A stretch of 64,000 bases of DNA from contig NZ_CP156079.1 of the NCBI RefSeq assembly GCF_040892545.1, positions 3,135,501 through 3,199,500 of the forward strand, written 5' to 3'. The notes beneath the pieces are model-generated. The model was not told where the DNA came from. It did no database searches and saw only the letters and a list, made by a program, of their open reading frames with translations. Positions 53,035 to 62,300 of this stretch are shown in pieces. The stretch is from Paracidovorax avenae (lineage in GTDB: Bacteria > Pseudomonadota > Gammaproteobacteria > Burkholderiales > Burkholderiaceae_C). Each line of letters starts with the position of its first letter. The stretch's first letter is position 1. The position numbers and the translations under genes are program-made.

Positions 53035-55821
53035 TCAATAAACTATACCCAAGCTACTTTTTGAGATCACAGGATAAGCCGTTATTGCGCGCCCACTAGT
53101 AGAGTCAATTCCAAAATTTGCAAACTTGGTTTGCTTGTAAAAATTCGCCAAATCGCCACCAAACAGAGGGGTATTTTTTAAAAAACCTTCACCAACATTA
53201 TAATCAAATTTTAAGGAGATGTAATTATTTATCGGGTTTCCTGTGCTTATGGCATATTGTTGAATACGTTCAGCGCGGTTTATCCCATATAGCATATCTT
53301 TATTCGAAAGAAATTGAGTGGAATCTACGGCAAATCTATTGTTCACTCCACCCATAATTTTACCATCAGGCCGCATGCCAGTAGCGGCAGAGACGAGTTG
53401 GTCGTACAAATCAACTTGAGGAGAGTGCCTGGACATGAAATGTGCGCCTGAATTTGATGCTTCTAACTTCTCAAGTTGGCGGCGAGCAATTTCTTCTGTT
53501 CTATCCCAAATGATGGCACGCCGCTCTTCAGCACTCAGATGGCCGTAACGCTGACGTAACTCTTCCCCGCGCGACAATGTACCCTTCTCAACGCCACCTA
53601 CTAATCTACTGGCCGTGGCCTCCTCAACCAAAGCCATATTCCCAGCCGCAGAAAACACCTTGCCTGCTCCTGCGGAAAGTATGCCACCTACAGCGAACCG
53701 CAGGGCATCCTCCCCCATCTTGTCTGCGCTGGTGCTTCGCAGATAGTTCACGCCACCCATCACAACTCCTCTGGCTGTTTCACCAGGGTTTGTCACCGCA
53801 TATGCTCCTCTGGCTAACGCCATCCGGCGGGCTTTGTCGTCCGTTGCCAGAGTTGCCAGGTGCCTGAATCCATCAACAAAGTCATAGGCACCTTCTCCAG
53901 CGACACGCCCTAATCTGCCAAGAACCGCTGCCAGCGGGTTGGTGGCCTCTGCCTCTATCTGTGCATACTGCTCTCGCAGGTTCGTCCGGGCTTGCTCAAA
54001 ACCATCTTGCGGTGCCACCCACGGAGCCAGTGCCGTGCCTACCGGCAGGCCATGTTGCAACACCTGGGTTGCCCGCGCTCCACTATCCCAGTCTGTATAT
54101 TGCGACCACTCGTCTTGGTAAACCCCATTGCGCATTTTTCCGCCCCCCATCATCTGCGAGTCTGCAATGAGCGAAGGTAAATAGGAACTCGCGGCTTGGT
54201 CACCGTAGTATTCCAGCGCATTACCGAATGTCATCGATGACTGGGGATGCGACTGCATGTAGTCGTATGCCTGCGTGATCGGATCAACCCCGGCAGCTTG
54301 ATAACGCTGCGCGATGGCCTGGTTCGGATTGCCGCCGGGTCGCTGAGTCTGCGCACCTGCCAGGGCATTAGCGCCGGTATCAAGGATGGCGGCGCCCATT
54401 TGTTGCCCCAGGGCGTTCCCGAAAGCATCCACAGCCACTTGCTGGATGCTCACCCGCCCGCCTCGCGCCACGGCCGCGGTCATACCCGCAGCCATCCCGC
54501 TGAGCGTCCCTCGGGCCCAGGCGGCTCCCGTCTGGCCAAGCCCATCGAGCCACGTAGCTCCCTGCAGCGCACTACCGGCCGCGTTGCCCGCAGCCGCACC
54601 CGCCGCACTCGCGGCCACACCCCGCCAATCGAAGCGGTCCTGCAACCCCGTCGCCACGCCAATGCCCTGCGTAATCAGGTTCGTCGTGCCCATCTGCACA
54701 GCGGCGCCCTGCCAGCCCGCACTGGCTCCGCTGAAGCCCGATAGGTACTCCACTCCCGAGGCAACGCCTGCACTGATCGCCGACAACGCGAGACTCTTCC
54801 AACTGATGCCGTTCTGGGACCCCACCAGGTTGCCCATCATCTGCCCTGCGAGGTTGCCAATGACGGGGCCAGCGAAAATGCTGACCACGACACTGACGAC
54901 GACCACAATGATCTGCCCGACGATCCCGCAGTCACCCCCGTTCGCCGGCACCGGCAACACCGGATCCATGCTCCCCATCGCCTGGCTCGGGTCGTACAGC
55001 TGGAACGTCTCCACGCTGTTCGCATTCAGCGACAGCTTGGGCACCGTCAGCGTCTGCCCTGCCGTCAGCTGCCCGTCGCCCGACACCGCCAGGCTGTTGG
55101 CGTCCGCGATGCGCCACCACAGGCTCGCGTCGCCCAGCACGTTGCGCGCGATGTCCTTGAGCGTCTCCCCGCCCACCACCGTATAGGCAACCGGGTCCAG
55201 GCTCTTGTGGCGCGGGCGGATCTGCGCGGCCTGCAGGCGGAAGTCCGCCGTGTCCACGTACGCCGGGTTGTTGGTCTGGGGTGTGTTCTCCTCCTGGGTG
55301 GGTGCGTCGCCGTAGCGCGCCAGCACTTCGCCGTTGGCGACCAGCTGGCGCTGCACGTGGCCGGGCGTCAGGGCGCTGCCCGTCACCCCGCCCTGGTAGC
55401 CCGAGGCCGGGTTGGCGATGCTGCTCTTCACTTCGCCGATATCGTTGTAGCCGCCCTGGCTCACGAATACGGCCGTGCCGCTCGCGTCGTTCACGAACGT
55501 GCGGTCGTAGCGCACGTCGTTCAACTTGGGCCGGTTCAGCTCTGCCATGATCCAGTCCGTTCCCCCCTGCGCTTCTGCCTTGGGCTGGCGGATGCCGACC
55601 ACGAAGCCGTTGGCGTCGCGTTGCGTCACCGTCGCTACCTGCGTGCTGCCGCGGTTCGTCACTGCCGCGCTCTGCTGCCAGCTGCCGTTCAGGTAGGTGT
55701 ACTGGTAGGTCGTCGTGGTGGCCCCGCCGTCCCCGTCCTGCCGTACGCCTTTCAGGTTGCCTGCGGCGTCGTAGCCCAGGCCGCCGGCATCGTGGTATGC
55801 CACGTCTGAGCGCTGTGACAC
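53035..55821 (-). CDS. Orphan Rhs C-terminal cassette with alternative toxin tip
   Basis: The 928-codon frame begins inside Rhs core sequence: its first residues (SQRSDVAYHDAGG) match the interior of the large Rhs gene at about 59450. It continues with shared YD-type repeat, a LysM-like segment (about residues 210-265; AYTVVGGETLKDIARNVLGD), a hydrophobic helix (GQIIVVVVSVVVSIFAG), and a Gly/Ala-rich region ending near DAFGNALGQ. The last 200 or so residues are a different tip from that of the main Rhs, AT-rich at its end, with an HFMSRH motif. GTG at 55821 is a possible start (AGGAG 12 bases upstream). An in-frame TAA lies about 27 bases before it, so no N-terminal Rhs exists for it. It may be a silent cassette. 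Confidence 0.85.
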   Translation of the reverse strand: MSQRSDVAYHDAGGLGYDAAGNLKGVRQDGDGGATTTTYQYTYLNGSWQQSAAVTNRGSTQVATVTQRDANGFVVGIRQPKAEAQGGTDWIMAELNRPKLNDVRYDRTFVNDASGTAVFVSQGGYNDIGEVKSSIANPASGYQGGVTGSALTPGHVQRQLVANGEVLARYGDAPTQEENTPQTNNPAYVDTADFRLQAAQIRPRHKSLDPVAYTVVGGETLKDIARNVLGDASLWWRIADANSLAVSGDGQLTAGQTLTVPKLSLNANSVETFQLYDPSQAMGSMDPVLPVPANGGDCGIVGQIIVVVVSVVVSIFAGPVIGNLAGQMMGNLVGSQNGISWKSLALSAISAGVASGVEYLSGFSGASAGWQGAAVQMGTTNLITQGIGVATGLQDRFDWRGVAASAAGAAAGNAAGSALQGATWLDGLGQTGAAWARGTLSGMAAGMTAAVARGGRVSIQQVAVDAFGNALGQQMGAAILDTGANALAGAQTQRPGGNPNQAIAQRYQAAGVDPITQAYDYMQSHPQSSMTFGNALEYYGDQAASSYLPSLIADSQMMGGGKMRNGVYQDEWSQYTDWDSGARATQVLQHGLPVGTALAPWVAPQDGFEQARTNLREQYAQIEAEATNPLAAVLGRLGRVAGEGAYDFVDGFRHLATLATDDKARRMALARGAYAVTNPGETARGVVMGGVNYLRSTSADKMGEDALRFAVGGILSAGAGKVFSAAGNMALVEEATASRLVGGVEKGTLSRGEELRQRYGHLSAEERRAIIWDRTEEIARRQLEKLEASNSGAHFMSRHSPQVDLYDQLVSAATGMRPDGKIMGGVNNRFAVDSTQFLSNKDMLYGINRAERIQQYAISTGNPINNYISLKFDYNVGEGFLKNTPLFGGDLANFYKQTKFANFGIDSTSGRAITAYPVISKSSLGIVY
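54945..55815 (-). repeat. Rhs core repeat, copy B (orphan cassette)
   Basis: This stretch is near-identical over long runs to 58536-59445 in the main Rhs gene, in the same orientation and reading frame. It covers the last YD repeats and the LysM-like domain down to MDPVLPVP. Weaker similarity goes on beyond it to about 54430. Confidence 0.9.
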
Positions 55822-55883
55822 TTTCTGATTCTGACTCCTGGATTATTTATTTCGGCGCGCAAGCACCGAAATCAGATTTTCTC

Positions 55884-56040
55884 TCATCTCTCAGGAATTG
55901 CAGTCCATCCAAGCTGGCCTAGCCGCTTACGCTGCAGGGCCTTGATCTCCTGGAGCGCCTTGGCCAATTCGGAAACCGGCACTACGGCCTCAACTGCCGA
56001 CACTCAAGGCCTGCATTTCCAGCGTTGCCAAATACAACTT
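55884..56040 (-). pseudogene. Remnant of an IS3/IS2-type transposase orfA
   Basis: In one frame this strand reads SAVEAVVPVSELAKALQEIK followed by ALQRK. This resembles the coiled-coil region of IS2-group orfA ([20 protein letters not shown] and KELQRLLGKK, recalled from E. coli IS2). The upstream part of the match lies in another frame and the downstream half is missing, with a stop at 55884. No inverted repeats remain. It separates the main Rhs immunity gene from the orphan cassette, and the adjoining 55822-55883 has only a small 7-bp inverted repeat (55849-55872). Confidence 0.5.
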
Positions 56041-56044
56041 GGTA

Positions 56045-56386
56045 TTAACTCTGGGGGATTGTTAGTCCGGGTTCGCCATAGAGTGAGGCACTGGCACAGC
56101 GAACGACGAAGCCGGCAGCCTTATCAGTCAACTCAAGGCCGGCAACCCCATCCGGTTGAACCCACATGCTCGGCTCGAGTTCCGAATTGGACCATCTTGT
56201 TGGCCCCGCCATGTAGCTGCAGTAAAACAGCGCAAGCCCTACCGGTTCCTTTGCACCTGACGGATGCACTAGCTTAAGGATTAGCCGGTCGTGGTCATCA
56301 TGGAATGCATTGAAGGAAACCGCCCCCCCTCTCCACTCATGCAAATGAACCCGAAGCTTTTCAATGTCTCGATTCGTCATCTTCAT
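56045..56386 (-). CDS. Putative immunity protein for the main Rhs tip
   Basis: A 113-residue soluble protein (MKMTNRDIEKLRVHLHEWRG) whose ATG follows the Rhs stop by two bases, so the two are coupled. It is rather hydrophobic and aromatic in the middle (LALFYCSYMAGPTRW). Size and position fit a cognate immunity protein that blocks the preceding toxin tip in the same cell. The family was not recognised. It ends immediately before the IS remnant. Confidence 0.72.
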   Translation of the reverse strand: MKMTNRDIEKLRVHLHEWRGGAVSFNAFHDDHDRLILKLVHPSGAKEPVGLALFYCSYMAGPTRWSNSELEPSMWVQPDGVAGLELTDKAAGFVVRCASASLYGEPGLTIPQS

Positions 56387-56388
56387 AC

Positions 56389-59300
56389 TTACTTCCCCAC
56401 TTTTATCGGCTTTCCGCCAAGAAAGAACGTCGTTTTCGCAAACAGCTCGTCACTCGCGAGAATAGTAGATAGTTCCCAATTGGTGTGATTGCCAATCTCA
56501 ACTCCTCGATACATAACGCGAGCACCCAATCCTTGCGTTCCCAGTTGTGCAACGGCAGGAATCTCATCAACGGATGAAACCACGCCGCTCAAGTTAAACT
56601 TAATGCCCTCCGAGCGTTGCATGAGAAATTGGAGGTTGGATGCAAGTGCCTCATCGCTCGTAGGCATAGCTGATGCAAACATGTTTAGGTCTCCACCGCC
56701 GTAGGAATAGTAGATTTTTGCATTCTGGCTGCCGGCGAAGTCGCGCAATGCCCACTGACCGTCATTACGGGTAAGCCCCAAGCCGAGGTCAAAACCTTCC
56801 ATAACTGCTCTACGCCCGCTGGTGCTGAGCCCCATGTCGCGCAACGCCCGGAGTTCTGACAGTTTAATCGGCGCCCCGCCCGTCGCAGCGTCTAGTGCAC
56901 CAGAGCTCCCTGTACTGGCAATACCGTTGACCCCGATCCCCTCCAAAGGCGCACCTGGCGCAAAATCCCGTGCCAGCTGACTATCGACCGCAGTCTTCAA
57001 CTCAGCATTCAGCAGCGATGTCTCACTGCGCGCGGCATTGAAGATCCGGGCTCCCGCCCCCAGCACCTTCGCCAGAGCAAAGCCTCCGAATTCGTTTATA
57101 GCTGCTTCCGGCAAGCCTTTCGCCACTTGAGTCCACCACTGACTGCCTCGCACGGGGTCCATCCCGCCTAGCGTGGACTGCAGGTAGTTGACGATCGGTG
57201 CCTGACGGGTCACACCGTCCCATTGAGAGAGGTACTGGACTGGGCGGCTGCCGTCGTTGGCGGGTGACATGGCTTCGGCGTCACGTCTGGACAGCATGCG
57301 CGGGTCGCGCACTCCCGCAAGACTGACCACATCCTGATTGGCCAGCGTAGCAGCCTGCGCTGCTGCTTGCTGCGCCGCAGCTGCTTGCCGCGCCGCCTGC
57401 TCGGCGGCGGCTTGCTCACCTATGGCTATGTCATTGCCATAGAGCCTCAACCCCGTGGTGGCGGCCGCCGTGTCCGCGCCGGGCAACATGATGGACTGAT
57501 CGGGCATGATGCGCCGCGCATTGCTGATGCCGTTGATCTCAAAGAGCTGGCCTACGTAGTTGTTGATGGCGCGCTGGCTGGCTCCAGTGCCCAACTGCGA
57601 GCGCGCAATCCGCTCCAGCGAGCCGCCAAATTCGCCCGCACGCACCGTGCGGGGCGCATCTTCTACTTGGGCTGGCAGTGGCTGCGTCTCGATGTCGCCA
57701 GGCATCCGCACCGGATACGCGACGGCGCCTTCACCGTCAGGCGACGCCGCGGTGGGTGCCATCTGACGCAGGCCCAGGGGATCAAGAGCATATTTCCTTG
57801 CCGCACTGTCCTGTGCGAAGGTGAGCTGCGGCCCACTTGCAGCCGCCAGGCTTTGCCCAAGGGCATTGCCAAACGCATCGGTCGCCACCTGCTGCACACT
57901 GACATGCCCGCCCTTCAGCACCGCGGTGGTCATCCCTGCAGCGAAGCCCGACACGGTTCCACGGGCCAACCCCGTCGCGAAATCGCTTCCCATGCTCCCA
58001 AACACGTTGCCGCTTTGCAGTGCTTGTCCCACCGTGGCTCCCACGCCGGCACCCACGGCCCCGGCCGCAACGCTCTTCCAGTCGAAGTGTGATTGCAAGC
58101 CGGTTACCGAGCCAATGCCCTGGGAGATCGTTCCAGAGACTGCTTGGCGCAACGCAGCGTCGGCGAATGGACTTCCCAACTGGGGCAGCGCGCCCGACAA
58201 GCCCAAGGCACTGCCGACACCGCTGCCCAGTGCACTGAGGGCGACGCTCTTCCAACTGAAGCCGTCTTGCGCGCCAATGAGATTGCCAACTGCCTGGCTG
58301 GCAACCGAGCCTACCGCGCCAGCCGCCATCGCTGCGCCGACCACGCCCAGCTGGCTCATGCCGGCAATCCCAGCTGCGCCCGCGCCCAACGTGCCGCCGC
58401 TGAGCACACTGAGGCCTGCCTGCATCACGTTGACCGCGGCACCACTCAGCAAGCCGGCGGTGTAGATGGACACCACCACGGCAACGACGATCATGATGAT
58501 CTTGCCAATCCCCCCGCAACCGCCACCCTTGTTCTCCGGCACCGGCAACACCGGATCCATGCTCCCCGTCGCCTGGCTCGGGTCGTAGGGCTGGAACGTC
58601 TCCACGCTGTTCGCATTCAGCGACAGCTTGGGCACCGTCAGCGTCTGCCCCGCCGTCAGCGCCCCGTCGCCCGACACCGCCAGGCTGTTGGCGTCCGCGA
58701 TGCGCCACCACAGGCTCGCGTCACCCAGCACGTTGCGGGCGATGTCCTTGAGCGTCTCCCCGCCCACCACCGTATAGGCAACCGGGTCCAGGCTCTTGTT
58801 CTTGAGCTTCATGGCCGGCGCCCGCAGCCGGAAATCCGCCGTGTCCACGTACACCGGGTTGTTGCTCGGCTCCGTGTCGGTCTCGGTCGTGGGGGCGTCC
58901 CCGTAGCGGGCCAGCACTTCGCCATTGGCGACCAGTTGGCGCTGCACGTGGCCAGGGGTGAGGCTGCTTCCTGTCACGCCCCCCTGGTAGCCCGAGGCGG
59001 GGTTGGCAATGCTGCTCTGCACTTCGCCCGGTGCGTTGAACCCGCCCTGGCTCACGAACACCGCCGTGCCGCTAGCGTCGTTCACGAACGTGCGGTCATA
59101 ACGCGCTTCGTTGCTCTGGGCCGGCACCGCCTGGTTCGTCAGCGCCGCCGCCAGGCTCCCGTTGGAGCCTTGCGCCGCGCTACCCTCCAGCTTGGGCTGG
59201 CGAATGCCCACCACGAAGCCGTTGGCGTCGCGCTGCGTGATCGTGCCCACCACGGTGCCGCCGCGCCGTGTCACTGCGGCGCTCTGTTGGTAGCTGCCGT

Positions 59301-62300
59301 TGAGGTAGGCGTACTGGTAGGTCGTGGTGACGGCGCTGTCGTTATTGCCGTCCGTCACCTGGCGCACACCTTTCAGGTTGCCCGCGGCGTCATACCCCAG
59401 GTCGGTCACGCCCCCCGCGTCGTGGTAGGCCACGTCCGAGCGCTGCTTCACCTCGTGGTCCTTCACGTCTCGCATCACCACGTGCACGTCCTGCAGCTTG
59501 CCCGTCGCGTCGTATCGGTTGTACCGGTGTTCGTCGGTCCACCAGCCACTGCCGCTCTTCGCCAGCGACTTGCCATAGATCTGGCGCCCCGCTCCGTCGT
59601 AACGGATGTCGTCGATTCTCTCGCTCTCACCGGCGGCCCAGTACGTCGTCACGCGATGGAGATCGTCGTACACATAGCCGAAGGACTTCTGCAGCTTGCC
59701 GTCCGGCTGCTCAGGCGTGGTGTCGGTCTTGGCGATGGGAGGGCCGCTGTAGGTTTCGGCCAGGGTGCGGTTGCCCGCGAGATCGTAGAAGTATTTCTGT
59801 GTCGTGATGCTTCCATCCACAGAAGAGCTCTCGCGGCTCCAGGTCTGCCGGTTCATGTTGTCATACCGGAAGTCCGTGGTGCTGGTATGCACCACCTGCC
59901 GCTCCTGCAGGCCCGTGTTCTTGTCGCTCGTGCGGATCGTGTTGATCACGTGCGTCTTCACCTGCCAACGGTTGCCCGCCAGGTCGTAGGTGATGCGCAC
60001 GTCCGAACGACCGTCGAACACCGCCCGCAGCCGGTGCTGCGCGTCATACACCAGGTGGTTGTCCTGGTACACCACGTCGTCCAGCAGCCCGGACGTGAGC
60101 AGCGTCTTCTGCGACATCTTCTCGGCCACCCGGTTGCCTGCGAGGTCGTATTCGTAGCGGGTGGTCTGGCCCAGGTAGTTGTCGCGGATCTCGATCAGCT
60201 GGCCCGCGCCGTCGTAGCGGTAGTCGATGTTCTTTTTCTTGCTGGTGGCCGCTGCCCCGCCCACGCCCGGCTCCACGCGGGTGTTGTCCTCGTGCACGAG
60301 CTGGCCCGCGAGGTTGTAGGTGTAGTTGAAGTCCACCGGTGCACCGCCGCCGGACTGCGAATCCGTGCGGCCGATCAGGTGGCCGAAGATGTCGTAGTTC
60401 CACGCCTGGGTCATGCCCATGGCGTCCGTCTGGCCCACCTTGCGGCCCTGTGCGTCGTAGCGGTAGCGCATGGTGTAGGCCAGCGGAGCGGTGGCTCCGC
60501 CTGCGCCCCGGACCGTCTCCTGGCCGCTCATCACTACGTTGCCCATGCGGTCGTAGCGGTAGCGCGTGGATTCGTTGTTGCCGTTGGTCACCCGCACCTT
60601 GCGGCCCGCATCGTCGTATTCGACGGTTTCGAGCACGGTCTGCTGGATGGCGTCTTTGTAATTGACCCCCGTCACGCCGTTGTCTTCGTGCCGGGCACCG
60701 TCGGACCTGTCTGCCACGGCCCCATCCATGCTGCCGATCTCGTAGCGGGAGACGGCTTGTGCGAGCGAGGTCTGCGTGAGCCGGGACATTTGGTCATAGG
60801 TGTACTTGGTCACCACCGTTCGGGTGGCGTCCATCCGTTCGGCCGAGGAGGTTTTGTCGCCGAAGGCGTTGTAGGTGTAGTCCATGCGACCGCCGTCGGC
60901 GTGCCGCTCCTGCACCACGTTGCCCGCCAGGTCGCGCACCTGCGCATTCAGGTGGCCCAATGCATCGCGCACGCCCACCTGCCGGCCCATCGCGTCGTAG
61001 TACACCTTTGTCGTCGCCCAGGACTGCGCGAAGTTCACGTCCTCGTGCAGGCGCGACTGCTCGATCACCTGGTTGTTGGCGTCATAGCGCATCGTGGCCG
61101 TGCGCACCAGCGTGCCCGCGCCCAGGCCCTGGGTTTCGTCGATGGTGGTGACGTTGTTCCAGCGGTCGTAGCCGCGGATAGTCGCCGGGCGGTTGGTCAG
61201 ATTGTTCTGGTCACTGTTCTGCGCACGGAACTGCGGCAGATAGGCTGGCGTGGTGTCCGACTGCACAGCCCAGCTTTGGGCGCCGGACGCTCCGACCGTG
61301 ATCGAAACCGTCGATTCCGAAATGTAGGCGTTGCGGCCACCCACGGCAGGGTGCTCGATCTTGATGTGGATTCTTACCGTTCCCGGGACGAGACCATCGA
61401 GTTTGATCCCATCGACAGTCTTGCTGCCATCGAAGCGCACGTTTCCATCCCCGTGGTGGAATACCTCGACACCATTGGGAATGGCCGGCGATGCATCGAC
61501 GGTCACGCGCGCTCCCGGTTCGGGTCGATCCCACTGCAGCACCTTGTACGCCTCGCCGTTGATGAGCGCCTTGCCCATCTCCAGGCCGCTGACATAACTC
61601 GTCGCTGCCGAGTCCTTGTTCAGGTCCCCAGCCAACAAATAGACTACCTCGGCGGGATTCGTGCTGGTCAGGTAGTCTCCATAGCCCTGGTTGCCCAGCG
61701 TGTCGCCCAAGAAGACGCTGTAGAGCGGCTTGGTACCCGGCAAGGGTATGGTGGAGATATAGCCATCGTTTTGATAGGCGTTCTGGTACCAGGCGCTTTT
61801 GTCGGGAAAGTTTTTAGTGTCATCTCCAGGGTTGATGACGTGATAACTGCCCACATCGGCAGGGTTGGCCGTCAGCCGGAAGACGGTCTTGCCTCCGTAG
61901 ATGTACTGGTACAGACGCTGGCTGGTAGCTCCCGGATCGGCCTCGACGTAGCCTATGACGCCTTCGTTTTGGTACCAGGGACCGGAGTTGTTACTGCGAT
62001 CTGCCGCGATTTTTTGCTCGAAATCGGCGATAACGCTGGCATCTGCCGTGGTGATATGGTGACCGTTGCCCTGCAGGAAGTTGTAGCGGTAAAGCGGCTT
62101 GAGACCTGGCCTGTATTCACTCCAGACATAGCCCACGATGCCGTTGTTGATCACCGCGCCACTGGAGAGCCGGAGGGGGGGCGACACATCGCTCTTGACC
62201 AGCGCCTGTGCCAGCGAAAGCGTGCCCGTGGAGCGCATGTGCGAGCCATCGGAGGAGCGCACCATGTCGATGCGGTATTCGAAAGTGCCTTCGCCCAGGT

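Noticed and set aside
55849..55872. Small inverted repeat ATTTCGG/CCGAAAT as a terminator of the main immunity gene
   Set aside because: It has only a 7-bp stem with a ten-base loop, no T-tract follows on the minus strand, and it lies in the IS remnant area.
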